Shown one piece after another: positions 1-8,774 of a DNA stretch of 64,000 nt (its first letter is position 1; every line of letters starts with the position of its first letter). Source of the stretch: JAPKYZ01 sp033763835 (GTDB lineage Bacteria; Acidobacteriota; Terriglobia; Bryobacterales; Bryobacteraceae). The stretch covers positions 1 to 64,000 of the forward strand of contig JANRJS010000028.1 in NCBI GenBank assembly GCA_033763835.1. Reading direction: 5' to 3'. Below the pieces are notes generated by a model. That model was not told the origin of the DNA. It made no database searches and saw only the letters and a program-made list of their open reading frames with translations. Both the position numbers and the translations under genes were made by a program.

Positions 1-580
1 CGCTGGGGGGCAACGTCACCCCGCCGGGGACCAGTACCGTCGCCAGGTCGCGCGACCCCGCCAGGGCCATCATCATGGCCGGCAGCCCCTTGTCGCACGT
101 CGCCACGCCGACGACCCCTTTGCGCGTGGGCAGCGACCGGATCAGGCGGCGCAGCACGAGGGCCGCGTCGTTGCGGTAGGGCAGGCTGTCCATCATGCCC
201 GTCGTCCCCTGCGTGCGGCCGTCGCACGGGTCGGTGCAGTAGCCCGCGAACGGCACCGCGCCGCGCGATTTCAACTCTTCCGCGGCCGCCTGCATGAGCA
301 AGCCCACTTCCCAGTGGCCGGTGTGAAGCCCTAACGCGATCGGAGTGCCGTCCGACGCGCGAATGCCGCCGTGCGTCGAGAGCAGCATGATCTCCGGTCC
401 GCCCAGTTGCGCCGGATTCCAGCCCATGCCCGCATTCTGCGTCCAGCCGAACAAGTCACCCGAAGGCCGGTGAAGCAGCATATCCGCCGTGATCGGCAAA
501 CTGCCTTCCGGACCTTTGGCTTTACTGCGTATGTCGAAGAGGGAGGGGTCGGCGGAATCGAGAATCTCGGCGAGCGTCAC
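1..580 (-). CDS. yjhG: YjhG/YagF-type sugar-acid dehydratase (D-xylonate dehydratase-like), N-terminal part
   Basis: The reverse strand from a GTG at 580 reads open to the left edge (about 193 residues), so the gene is partial. The translation carries the family blocks MLLHRPSGDLFGWTQNAGMG, DPCDGRTQGTTGMMDSLPYR and CDKGLPAMMMALAGS. These match, from memory, the N-terminal third of E. coli YjhG, an IlvD/Edd-family dehydratase acting on sugar acids such as D-xylonate. The GTG overlaps the TGA of the upstream hybrid kinase (GTGA, 4-base overlap), which suggests one transcript and coupled translation. No strong Shine-Dalgarno precedes the GTG. Substrate is inferred from the family; another aldonate is possible. 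The active-site C-terminal part lies outside the window. Confidence 0.9.
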   Translation of the reverse strand, partial: MTLAEILDSADPSLFDIRSKAKGPEGSLPITADMLLHRPSGDLFGWTQNAGMGWNPAQLGGPEIMLLSTHGGIRASDGTPIALGLHTGHWEVGLLMQAAAEELKSRGAVPFAGYCTDPCDGRTQGTTGMMDSLPYRNDAALVLRRLIRSLPTRKGVVGVATCDKGLPAMMMALAGSRDLATVLVPGGVTLPPS

Positions 581-3297
581 TGCGGAGAGTTTACCGGACG
601 CGCGGCCTCGGTCAGCACCCGCTCAAGCGCGCCGGCCGAAAGCGGCTTGGTGAGGAAATCGTCCATGCCCGCTTCCAGGCACCGATTACGATCCTCGACA
701 AACGCGTTGGCCGTGAGCGCGACGATGAACCGCCGCTCCCCGCCCGAAAGCTCGCGCCGCCGGATCTCGCGCGTGGCCTCGTAGCCGTCCATATCGGGCA
801 TGTGACAGTCCATCAGAATCGCGTGGTAATCGCGTTCGAAGGCCCGCTTCACCGCCTCCTCGCCTGTAGGGGCGATGTCGGTTTCAAATCCCAAACGCCG
901 CAAGTGCGCCACGGCTACTTTCTGATTGACGAGGTTGTCCTCGGCCAGAAGAATCCGGCCCGAGAAGCGGCGGTGCGCGTCCGGGTTCGCAGCCCCCACG
1001 TCGCGCGACAGATTCGTCAAGTCGTCCGCCGCCCGCTCGCGCAAGATCGTTCTCAATTGATCGGCGCGGAGCGGTTTGCGTAAAGCGCCCTCGGCGCCGC
1101 ACGCCGCCAAAGTTTCGGGCGACAGGCGTTCGGAACGCCGGGTGGCGATGAAGATCCGAGAGATCCCTTCCCGCCGGGCCTCCACCGCTCCGTCGGCGCC
1201 GGTCACAATCGCCACTTCCGCAGGCGCGTGCGCCACCATCGACGCGCCCAAGCGGCTTAATCGCGACGCAAGCGCCCGGCGCGAAGACTCGCGAGCTTCC
1301 GAAACCCACACCCGAACGTCGAACACGCGGTCGAGGCACGCGGGCGCTTCGGCGAGCGGAAGTTCGAGCGTAAACCGCGCCCCGCGCCCCGGTTCCGTTT
1401 CAACGGTCAAAGTCCCGCCCATCGCTTCCGCCAGCCTCCGCGAGATAGTCAATCCCAAGCCTGTGCCGCCGTAGCGGCGCGCCACCGAAACGCTTGCCTG
1501 AACAAATGGCTGGAAGAGCTTCGACAAATCTTCGGGTGCGATGCCCGGTCCGGTATCGGTGACCGCGAACGCGATTCGCCCCGGCGAAGAACTCGAGATT
1601 TCCAAGCGCACTTCGCCCGACGGCGTGAACTTCACGGCGTTCCCCAACAAGTTCAACAGCACTTGCCGGATCCGCGTGGGGTCGCCCGCGGCGCGATGTG
1701 GAACCTGGGGATCGATATGGACGGTCAATTCCAGCCCCTTCGCTTCCGCACGGTCCGCGAGCAGTTCGGCGGACTCGTCGGCTAGCGCATCCATGTCGAA
1801 CGCGACGGTCTCGATTTCGAGGCTGCCCGCTTCGATCTTCGAATGGTCGAGCAAGTCGTTGATTAGCGTCAACAGCACGTCGCCGCTCGACCGGATGAGA
1901 GAGAGATAATCGCGCTGCTCGGCGGTCAGATCCGTATCGGCGATGATGGGCGTCATGCCGACGATACCGTTGAGCGGTGTGCGAATTTCGTGGCTCATCG
2001 TGGCCAAGAACTCCGTTTTCGCCCGCGCCACTTGTTCCAGACGCTTCTCGGTTTCCTTAAGCGACGTGATGTCGGTGTTGGTACCTAAGTAACCCACCAC
2101 CTTCCCGTCGCCGCCGCGAATGGGCGTCGAACGCGAAGCGATCCACACCACGCGCCCGTCCGCATGCAGCAGGCGGCACTCGCCCATCCATTCGGACTCG
2201 GATTGGCAGGCGGCGGTCCATTCCTTAAACACGCGCTCCCGGTCGCCGGGATGCACGCAATTCGCCCAACCCGTTCCTAACGCTTCCTCGGCGGTCATGC
2301 CCGCCAGTTGCGACCAACGATCGTTGACGTACACGCATTCGCTCTGAGGCGTCGCCATGTAGATGCCGACCGGCGCGGAGTTGGTGAGGGTGCGGAATCG
2401 CAATTCGCTCTCGGCCAGGGCGCGGCGGGTGCGATCGTCGGTCCGCCGCCGACGGATCAGAATCGCCGCAAACCAACCGCATCCTGCGGCGAGCACAGCG
2501 GCGACGGCGAAGGAGGCTCGCAACAGTGTGTCGCGCCGGTTCAGCAGCGTTTGCGCGTGCACGTTCAGTGCGTCCACGCGGAACGCCACCGATCCCGCGC
2601 CCGCCCACCGGTACTCGCCGTTCGGATCCGCCGTCACGATGCGCTCGAAAATCGCACGTGCGGCGCGTTGCGCTTCCGGGTCCCCCAGCGCCGCCGCTAC
2701 GCCCATTTCGAAGCTGTCTTCGGGAATCGGCTTCAAGCTCAGTTCCGCCTCGCAGGATTTGAGCGCGGTGAGCGGGGCCGCCGCCACTTGGTAAAACAGC
2801 CCGAGCGGCGCGGAACCGTCGCAAACGCGCGCCAGTACATCGAGTTGGTCGGCCACGACGCGCCCTTTGGCGTTTGGAAATCGCACCGACGCCCGCCGTT
2901 CCGTGAACTCATTGCGGTCCAAAACGATCGGTCCGGAATATGTCTTGGGATCGATTTTCGACGCCGCGCGATACACGCTCCACAGACGGACGCGGGCCCA
3001 GGGGTCCGTAATGTAAACCTTGCCCTGGCGGAAAGGGCGAATGCCCAAAATCGGCCAGAGGTCCACGTTACGGGCGGCGAAGGCGGCGTCCGGACCTTCG
3101 GGAGCGAAGACCCATTCCAACCGGATTCCCGCTTCTTCCGCGGCGGCGGAGACGATCGCCGGAGCGAAGCCCGCGGGACGCCCTTCCCGAGTGCGTTCCT
3201 GGAGGGGCGGCGTGTTTTCGTAGCCGATGCGGAAGGTGCGCGCGGGCGCGGCTCCGGCCGAAAGGCAGACGAGAATAACGACGAAAAAGTGAATCAA
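577..3297 (-). CDS. Membrane hybrid sensor histidine kinase with periplasmic solute-binding-type sensor domain
   Basis: 906 residues. In order: signal peptide (1-19), a family-3 solute-binding-like periplasmic domain (about 20-245), one membrane segment (about 261-281), PAS domain (about 300-415), HisKA with phospho-His H436 in ATMSHEIRTPLNG, HATPase (N box LLNLLGNAVKF, G2 GGTGLGLTISRR), a receiver-like segment (about 660-760) without an evident phospho-acceptor Asp, and a good receiver (about 781-900; acidic pair E786/D787, phospho-acceptor D830). It should sense a periplasmic ligand, possibly a sugar or organic acid, and autophosphorylate. No output domain is present, so a separate partner is expected. 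It starts at TTG 3297; no ATG or GTG lies in frame upstream. It overlaps the dehydratase downstream. Confidence 0.93.
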   Translation of the reverse strand: MIHFFVVILVCLSAGAAPARTFRIGYENTPPLQERTREGRPAGFAPAIVSAAAEEAGIRLEWVFAPEGPDAAFAARNVDLWPILGIRPFRQGKVYITDPWARVRLWSVYRAASKIDPKTYSGPIVLDRNEFTERRASVRFPNAKGRVVADQLDVLARVCDGSAPLGLFYQVAAAPLTALKSCEAELSLKPIPEDSFEMGVAAALGDPEAQRAARAIFERIVTADPNGEYRWAGAGSVAFRVDALNVHAQTLLNRRDTLLRASFAVAAVLAAGCGWFAAILIRRRRTDDRTRRALAESELRFRTLTNSAPVGIYMATPQSECVYVNDRWSQLAGMTAEEALGTGWANCVHPGDRERVFKEWTAACQSESEWMGECRLLHADGRVVWIASRSTPIRGGDGKVVGYLGTNTDITSLKETEKRLEQVARAKTEFLATMSHEIRTPLNGIVGMTPIIADTDLTAEQRDYLSLIRSSGDVLLTLINDLLDHSKIEAGSLEIETVAFDMDALADESAELLADRAEAKGLELTVHIDPQVPHRAAGDPTRIRQVLLNLLGNAVKFTPSGEVRLEISSSSPGRIAFAVTDTGPGIAPEDLSKLFQPFVQASVSVARRYGGTGLGLTISRRLAEAMGGTLTVETEPGRGARFTLELPLAEAPACLDRVFDVRVWVSEARESSRRALASRLSRLGASMVAHAPAEVAIVTGADGAVEARREGISRIFIATRRSERLSPETLAACGAEGALRKPLRADQLRTILRERAADDLTNLSRDVGAANPDAHRRFSGRILLAEDNLVNQKVAVAHLRRLGFETDIAPTGEEAVKRAFERDYHAILMDCHMPDMDGYEATREIRRRELSGGERRFIVALTANAFVEDRNRCLEAGMDDFLTKPLSAGALERVLTEAARPVNSPQ

Positions 3298-3420
3298 GCC
3301 GTAAATCCATTTATCGGCCCCTCGGGACTTTTCCCTAGATGGAGAGCGAACTTTAATGCCCGTTGGGCAAATTTATTGCCGGTTGCCCGATCCGGGAGGT
3401 GGGAGATAGAATCGGCGCAC

Positions 3421-4764
3421 ATGCCGGAATTCGCTCGCCGCTATTTCCTGGGCGCGGCCACCGCCGCCGCAGCCTCTCGCGTCTTTGGCGCGAACGATCG
3501 GGTGCAAGTGGGCTTTATCGGCTACGGCCTAATCGGCGCGCAGCACGTTTACGATTTCAAGAATCAGCGCGACGTGGACTGCATGGCGATGTCGGACACT
3601 TATCAGCCGCGCATGGAGGAGGGCGCGCGAGTCTGCGGTCCGAATACGAAGCAGTACGGCGATTTCCGCAAACTGCTCGACGACAAAGATGTGCAGGCCG
3701 TCGTAGTCTCGACACCCGATCACTGGCATGCCCTGCACACGATGATGGCCTGCGCGGCCGGCAAAGACGTCTATGTCGAGAAGCCAATGACGCTCTTCGT
3801 TAAAGAGGGCCGCTGGATGACGGACGTCGCGCGGCGGACGAAGCGAGTTGTGCAGTGCGGCACGCAGCAGCGCAGCGGGAAGCACTACCAGTCGGGCAAA
3901 GCGCTGCTACGGGACGGCTATCTCGGCAAGATCATGAGCGTGCGGATGGGCGCCTTCCGCAACATCAATCCGGGGTTTGGCTCGCCGACGGCCGCGAGCG
4001 CGCCGAGCGAGTTCAACTACGATATGTGGCTTGGCCCCGCGCCCGCGCGCCCGTTCCAGCCGCATCGCGGGCTCTATCATTTCCGCTGGTTCTGGGATTA
4101 CTCTGGCGGACAGATGACAAACTTGGGCGCACACGAGATCGATATTCTGCAGTTTTGGTTCGACTTCAAGGGACCGGTGGCGGTGACCTCGACGGGCGGG
4201 CGCTTTACTTTGAAGGACGACGGCGAGACTCCCGATACGCAGGACGCGTTATTGGAGTATCCGGGATTGACCGCTGTGTGGTCGCACCGGGAAGGCTCCC
4301 GTGGACGGGCGATCGGTAAGAGCGAATACTTCGGCGAGAAAGGTTCGCTCGCCATCGACCGCAGCGGCTGGGAAGTGTTTCCCGACATGAAAATGCCGCC
4401 CGAAAACGCCGTGCCGCAATTTCGTGGACAGCCCACGGGCGGAGTGAATCGAGTGGAGGTCAAGCCCGAGGATTGGGTGGCGAAGAAGACCGAAAAAGGT
4501 TCGGGCGCCGAGCAGTTCGACCTGCACGTGCGCAACTTCCTCGATTGCATCAAGACCCGTCAGCGCCCCATCGCCGATGTGGAGGACGGCCACCGGACGG
4601 CGGTGACGTGCCATCTCGCGAATCTGAGTCTTCGTACTGGGCGCAAGTTGCGCTGGGACGCGGACAAAGAGGAAGTAATCGGCGACCGGGAGGCTACGGC
4701 GATGCTCGAACGGCCGTATCGCAAACCCTGGGATGGAGTGCTAAGGAGCTTGCTCAAAGGATGA
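3421..4764 (+). CDS. Gfo/Idh/MocA family oxidoreductase, exported
   Basis: 447 residues from the ATG at 3421. A twin-arginine-like leader (FARRYFLGAATAAAASRVFG) precedes a Rossmann domain with GFIGYGLIG (about 31-39) and the family Glu-Lys-Pro at 120-122 (DVYVEKP). The family oxidises or isomerises sugars and cyclitols with tightly bound NAD(P). The leader suggests export, as is common for Bacteroidetes, Planctomycetes and Acidobacteria members. The open frame extends far upstream, but that part lies antisense to the sensor kinase and shows no family similarity, so this start is preferred. The stop overlaps the start of the TIM-barrel gene (ATGA), indicating a two-gene operon. Exact substrate unknown. 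Confidence 0.9.
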   Translation: MPEFARRYFLGAATAAAASRVFGANDRVQVGFIGYGLIGAQHVYDFKNQRDVDCMAMSDTYQPRMEEGARVCGPNTKQYGDFRKLLDDKDVQAVVVSTPDHWHALHTMMACAAGKDVYVEKPMTLFVKEGRWMTDVARRTKRVVQCGTQQRSGKHYQSGKALLRDGYLGKIMSVRMGAFRNINPGFGSPTAASAPSEFNYDMWLGPAPARPFQPHRGLYHFRWFWDYSGGQMTNLGAHEIDILQFWFDFKGPVAVTSTGGRFTLKDDGETPDTQDALLEYPGLTAVWSHREGSRGRAIGKSEYFGEKGSLAIDRSGWEVFPDMKMPPENAVPQFRGQPTGGVNRVEVKPEDWVAKKTEKGSGAEQFDLHVRNFLDCIKTRQRPIADVEDGHRTAVTCHLANLSLRTGRKLRWDADKEEVIGDREATAMLERPYRKPWDGVLRSLLKG

Positions 4765-5735
4765 ATCGACGAACTTTCACGGCACTAGCTGCCGCCGGGA
4801 CCGCGCATGCCACGCCACCCAAGTCGCAGCTCGGCGTTGCCACTACTTGCTACTTGAGCTACTGGCGGCCGCGAGACATGGACGAGTTCCTTACGTACTG
4901 CCACTCGATCGGGGCGGGCGGCGTGCAGTCGGGACTGCCGAAAGACCCGAAAGCGTACCGCGCGCGTTGCGAACAACTCGGCATGTGGTACGAGGCGATG
5001 CTGCCCCTGAACGACAATCTGCCCGCCGCGATCGAACAGGCGAAGCTCACGGGCGCGGTCGCTGGGCGAGTCGGTGCGCTGAGTGGGCGGCGCTACGAGA
5101 CGTTCGACACGATGGCCAAATGGCAAGCGTTCGTCGCCGATTCGCGCGCCAAGATCGCCATGGCTTCGAAAGCGGCGGCGGCGGCGAAGTTCCCCATCGC
5201 GCTCGAGAATCATAAGGACTGGACGCTCGAAGAGATGCTCGGGCTGATGAAGGAGTTCGGGCACGAGCATTTCGGCGTACTGCTCGACACGGGGAATAAC
5301 ATTGCGCTGCTTGACGATCCGTACGCGATCGTCGAACAACTCGCGCCCTACGCGCTCTCGACGCACTTGAAGGACATGGCGTGGCAGAAACATCCCTCGG
5401 GATTCGAGATGTCGGAAATGCCTTTCGGCGAAGGGACGCTCGACATGAAGCGAATGATCGACACCATTCGCAAGGCGCGCCCGGCGACCAAGATGACGCT
5501 CGAAATGATCACGCGGAATCCGCTTGTGGTCCCATGCCTGACGGCGAAATATTGGGTGACGATGCCTAATCGTCCCGCGCCGTTTCTCGCGGGCACGCTA
5601 AACGCGGTCGAAAATCTCAAACCCCGCCAGCCCCTGCCGACCATGGACAAGCTCGACGCCGATCAGCGATTGCGGCACGAAGCGGACAACGTGAAGTGGT
5701 GTCTCAACGTAGCGCGGGAGAAGTATGGCTTGTAA
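4761..5735 (+). CDS. Sugar phosphate isomerase/epimerase-like TIM-barrel protein
   Basis: 324 residues starting at ATG 4761, which overlaps the previous stop. The short leader MNRRTFTALAAAGTAHA looks like an export signal. The body has xylose-isomerase/AP-endonuclease-2-type barrel features: an acidic strand end in FPIALENHKDW (putative metal Glu), GVLLDTGNN, THLKDMAW (His/Lys/Asp) and a late TLEMITRNP Glu. These are the expected metal-binding positions of this fold. Such proteins usually act with Gfo/Idh/MocA oxidoreductases on sugars or inositols, and the adjacent overlapping gene supports that. The specific reaction cannot be read from the sequence. Confidence 0.85.
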   Translation: MNRRTFTALAAAGTAHATPPKSQLGVATTCYLSYWRPRDMDEFLTYCHSIGAGGVQSGLPKDPKAYRARCEQLGMWYEAMLPLNDNLPAAIEQAKLTGAVAGRVGALSGRRYETFDTMAKWQAFVADSRAKIAMASKAAAAAKFPIALENHKDWTLEEMLGLMKEFGHEHFGVLLDTGNNIALLDDPYAIVEQLAPYALSTHLKDMAWQKHPSGFEMSEMPFGEGTLDMKRMIDTIRKARPATKMTLEMITRNPLVVPCLTAKYWVTMPNRPAPFLAGTLNAVENLKPRQPLPTMDKLDADQRLRHEADNVKWCLNVAREKYGL

Positions 5736-5741
5736 ACAGTC

Positions 5742-6326
5742 TTAGTCGCCTTGGAGCCAAAACGCGATCTTCCACACGCCATTGCGTTTCTCGAAGCGAA
5801 TTCGAAAGTCGATAGGACTCCAGACCGATTCGCTGCGGACGTAGCCCTCCCGATTTCGGGGCGTGCGAACTAAGGTCCATTCGCCGCGAAGATTGTCCAA
5901 GTATTCGAAAGTCTCCCAGTTTAGAAAATCGACAACATCCGCTAGCGGCGACGGTGTAAGCCGAACGGACACACGCTCGTCGATAGAAACTCCGAAGCTG
6001 AATTCATCCAGTTCTCGCGGAAAATCGGTAAACACGTACGGGCCTTCAAAGCCGCCCCGACGCCAGCGGCCGCCGAGCGAAATCATCCGCCGCCATTTCG
6101 CCCACGGCTCCTTGCCGGGAGGGTACATTTCGCGAAACGCACGAACACCGGTATGCCCGCCGAAGGAAAGGTTGGCGTCCTGGGCCAACGCCGACTCCAC
6201 GAACGGGCGGTCGCGCCGGTCGAAAGCCGCCGAAAGTTCCGCGCGGAACTTCGCAAACGACGGGTCGCGCGAACCTTCATCGACAGGTGGAATCGTGATG
6301 GCGAACCAGAACGCCAGTACAAGCAC
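5742..6326 (-). CDS. Hypothetical protein, probably exported
   Basis: 194 residues with a GTG start at 6326; an in-frame stop lies a few codons upstream, so the start is well bounded. The N-terminus MLVLAFWFAITIPP is hydrophobic and could be a short signal peptide. The rest is rich in aromatic and charged residues; the C-terminal third (RGEWTLVRTPRNREGYVRSE, then a beta-rich end finishing WKIAFWLQGD) looks like an SH3-like or NTF2-like beta fold. I do not recognise the family. It is divergent from coaD with about 32 bases between them. Confidence 0.7.
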   Translation of the reverse strand: MLVLAFWFAITIPPVDEGSRDPSFAKFRAELSAAFDRRDRPFVESALAQDANLSFGGHTGVRAFREMYPPGKEPWAKWRRMISLGGRWRRGGFEGPYVFTDFPRELDEFSFGVSIDERVSVRLTPSPLADVVDFLNWETFEYLDNLRGEWTLVRTPRNREGYVRSESVWSPIDFRIRFEKRNGVWKIAFWLQGD

Positions 6327-6329
6327 AGA

Positions 6330-6335
6330 TATACT
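6330..6335 (+). promoter_or_regulatory. Possible -10 element upstream of coaD
   Basis: The hexamer TATACT is close to the sigma-70 -10 consensus and lies between the divergent hypothetical gene and coaD. No good -35 is seen 17-18 bases upstream. Transcription from it would begin near 6342, leaving a leader of about 17 bases before the putative ATC start. Confidence 0.3.
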
Positions 6336-6358
6336 TTTAACTTACGTCCGCCGCGCAT

Positions 6359-6862
6359 ATCACCGCCATTTATCCCGGCTCGTTCGACCCCATTACGAAC
6401 GGCCACCGCGACGTTATTTCCCGCGCGGCGAAAATGGTCGACCGGCTGATCGTCGCCGTGTTGGACAATGAGACGAAGCGGCCGTTGTTTTCGGTGCCCG
6501 AGCGGATCGAGATGATGGCCGAAGTGGCCCGGGAGTTCGAGAACGTCGAAGTCGGAGCGTTTAACGGACTTCTCGTCGATTACGCCGCGGCGCGCGGGGC
6601 GACCTTAATCGTGCGCGGCATTCGAGCCATCTCGGATTACGAAAACGAACTCCAGATGGCGCTAATGAACCGGCGGCTGCGCCCGGAAATCGAGACCATG
6701 TTTCTGATGGCGGGCGAGCAGTACTCGTTTATCAGTTCGCGGCTGGTGAAGGAAGTGATCCGGCTGGGCGGTGACATTCGCGGGTTGGTGCCTCCCGTAG
6801 TGGAAGGCAAGCTGAAAGATCGAATCTTAGGAGAGCACGTTTTGGGAGAGAAGAAGGCATGA
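6359..6862 (+). CDS. coaD: Phosphopantetheine adenylyltransferase
   Basis: The enzyme transfers AMP from ATP to 4'-phosphopantetheine, the penultimate step of coenzyme A synthesis. The signatures AIYPGSFDPITNGH (nucleotidyltransferase T/HxGH motif) and EQYSFISSRLVKE are clear, and the length (about 167 residues) fits the family. The first in-frame ATG is at 6434, but starting there would delete the essential PGSFDP...TNGH motif. Between the in-frame stop at 6338-6340 and 6434 there is no ATG, GTG or TTG. The best alignment to the family's usual MKIAIYPGSFDP start is ATC at 6359, giving (M)TAIYPGSFD. The ATC is either a rare start codon or a sequence error for ATG. The gene overlaps the aminotransferase by ATGA. 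Confidence 0.9.
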   Translation: MTAIYPGSFDPITNGHRDVISRAAKMVDRLIVAVLDNETKRPLFSVPERIEMMAEVAREFENVEVGAFNGLLVDYAAARGATLIVRGIRAISDYENELQMALMNRRLRPEIETMFLMAGEQYSFISSRLVKEVIRLGGDIRGLVPPVVEGKLKDRILGEHVLGEKKA

Positions 6863-8052
6863 CGGCAGTTAGTGTGGAGCGCAAACCTCTCGCGGATCGC
6901 GTGGGGCTCATCAGCGTTTCGTCGACGATGAAAGTGGCCGCCGAAGCGGACCGCTTGCGCCGCGAGGGCGCGGACGTAGTGGACTTCTCCGTGGGCGAGC
7001 CCGACTTCCCCACTCCCGATAACGTCAAGCGCGCCGCCGTCGCCGCCATTGAGGCGAATTTCACCAAGTACACCCCGGCGGGCGGTACGGTCGAATTGAA
7101 GCAGGCCATTATCGACCGTCACCGCACCGACTACGGAACGGATTACAAGCTCAACGAGGTCATCGCGGGCGTCGGCGGCAAGCACGAAATCTTCAATCTC
7201 ATGCAGGTGTTGGTGAACCCCGGCGACGAAGTGATCATTCCCGTGCCTTACTGGGTGACGTTCAAGGACGTAGTGAACTACGCTGGCGGCACGACAGTCT
7301 TCGCGCCCACCGACGAAGCGAACGGCTTTAACCTGACGGCGGCGATGCTCGCGCCGTACGTCAACTCGCGAACCAAGGCGCTGATTATCAACTCGCCGTC
7401 GAACCCCTCCGGAGCGGTGATCCCCCGCCGTGAACTCGAGAAGATTTTCGAGATGGCCAAAGACAATGGCTTCTGGATCATCGCCGACGAATGCTACTGC
7501 CGTTTCCTCTACGACGACGAGCCGTTCTCGATGGCGTCGCTGCCGGACGCGAAAAATACGGTGATCGTCGCCGGATCGCTCTCGAAGACCTACGCCTTTA
7601 CCGGCTGGCGGATCGGGTTCGCGCTCGCGCCCGCGCCGGTGATTTCGGCGATCAACAATCTGCAAAGCCACTCGACTTCGAACCCCACATCGATCGCGCA
7701 GAAGGCCGCTATTGAAGCCGTGCGCGGACCTCAGGATTCGGTGGCCGCCATGCTCGCCGAGTTCCGGAAACGCCGGGACTACGTGCTCTCGCGGTTGCGG
7801 GCCATCGACGGCGTCTCGGTAAATACGCCGCAAGGCGCTTTCTACGTTTACCCGAATTTGGGCAAGCTGCTTAAAGGGCGGGTGAAGACGCCCTTCGAGT
7901 TTTCGGAAAAACTGCTCACGGAACAGTTCGTCGCCACGGTTCCCGGAGAGGCGTTCGGAACGGACGCGCATATTCGCATGTCCTACGCCTGCTCCATGAA
8001 GGACCTGGAGCGCGGGCTCGATCGCTTCGAGGCGTTCGTCCGTAGCCTGTGA
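6859..8052 (+). CDS. Aspartate aminotransferase-type class I/II aminotransferase
   Basis: 397 residues. PLP-dependent fold type I enzyme: PLP lysine K243 in SLSKTYAFTGWRIGF, NSPSNPSG at about 178-185, ADECYCRF before it, and the C-terminal substrate-carboxylate Arg in HIRMSYA. The N-terminal GEPDFPTPDNV is typical of the 1-beta/gamma aspartate aminotransferases, some of which also use prephenate. Its start overlaps coaD and its stop overlaps manA (GTGA), so the three are probably co-transcribed. Amino-donor preference cannot be told from sequence alone. Confidence 0.92.
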   Translation: MTAVSVERKPLADRVGLISVSSTMKVAAEADRLRREGADVVDFSVGEPDFPTPDNVKRAAVAAIEANFTKYTPAGGTVELKQAIIDRHRTDYGTDYKLNEVIAGVGGKHEIFNLMQVLVNPGDEVIIPVPYWVTFKDVVNYAGGTTVFAPTDEANGFNLTAAMLAPYVNSRTKALIINSPSNPSGAVIPRRELEKIFEMAKDNGFWIIADECYCRFLYDDEPFSMASLPDAKNTVIVAGSLSKTYAFTGWRIGFALAPAPVISAINNLQSHSTSNPTSIAQKAAIEAVRGPQDSVAAMLAEFRKRRDYVLSRLRAIDGVSVNTPQGAFYVYPNLGKLLKGRVKTPFEFSEKLLTEQFVATVPGEAFGTDAHIRMSYACSMKDLERGLDRFEAFVRSL

Positions 8053-8774
8053 TCCGCAAGCTGTCCCCAAAATTCGTCGAACGCGTCTGGGGTGTGGCGG
8101 CGTTGCCCCCCTGGTTCCGGCTCGGCGAAGTATGGTTCGAGAACGATTCGCCGCTGCTCGTGAAATTTATCTTTACGACGGAGAAACTCTCCGTGCAGGT
8201 GCACCCCGCCGGACCGGCGGGTACCGGCAAGACCGAAATGTGGCACATCCTGAAAGCCGATCCGTTCGCTTCCGTGGCAGTGGGTTTGCGCGAACCGGTT
8301 TCCAAGGAGGCGTTTCGCACGGCGTGTCTCGACGGATCGGTGGAAGATCTGTTGAGTTGGGTGCCGGTTTCGCCCGGGGACACGATTTTCGTGCCCGCCG
8401 GTACGGTACACGCCATCGGCGCGGGCATTACGTTGTGCGAAATTCAGCAGAACTCGGACATCACCTACCGCTTGTACGACTATGGCCGTCCGCGCGAGCT
8501 ACATCTGGAACAAGGGCTCGCGGTAGCGACGCTCGATCGGCATCCCGGCATTTCGACGCCGAACGGCGCGCGCGTCGCGGAGTGCGAGCACTTCATTGCG
8601 GACCGTGTCTCAATCGGCGATCGAACCCTCGTTCAACCGGGATTCGTGATTGCGCTCGACGGCGAAGGGACGCTCGCGGACCACGCAGTAAGTGCAGGAG
8701 ACGTGTGGCTGACGGACGAACCCGTGGAACTCACCGGCAATTTTGAGGTGCTGCTCGCGTATGTCCCGTCGTAG
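8049..8774 (+). CDS. manA: Mannose-6-phosphate isomerase, class I type
   Basis: 241 residues from GTG 8049, overlapping the aminotransferase stop. Cupin metalloenzyme that interconverts mannose-6-phosphate and fructose-6-phosphate. The zinc site is visible: H52 in SVQVHP, E63 in KTEMWH and H121 in PAGTVHAIG; the active-site Arg is in TYRLYDYGRPRELH. At 241 residues it is a short-form enzyme, lacking the helical insert of E. coli ManA. The 3' end overlaps the next gene by 14 bases. Confidence 0.9.
   Translation: MIRKLSPKFVERVWGVAALPPWFRLGEVWFENDSPLLVKFIFTTEKLSVQVHPAGPAGTGKTEMWHILKADPFASVAVGLREPVSKEAFRTACLDGSVEDLLSWVPVSPGDTIFVPAGTVHAIGAGITLCEIQQNSDITYRLYDYGRPRELHLEQGLAVATLDRHPGISTPNGARVAECEHFIADRVSIGDRTLVQPGFVIALDGEGTLADHAVSAGDVWLTDEPVELTGNFEVLLAYVPS

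Noticed and set aside
2308..3420. Very long upstream extension of the Gfo/Idh/MocA frame (about 370 residues)
   Set aside because: It lies antisense to the sensor kinase, is rich in Arg and shows no domain; the twin-arginine leader at 3421 gives the natural start.
6637..8070. 477-residue open frame opposite the aminotransferase and coaD
   Set aside because: It is antisense to two clear enzymes with full motifs, and has no family similarity.
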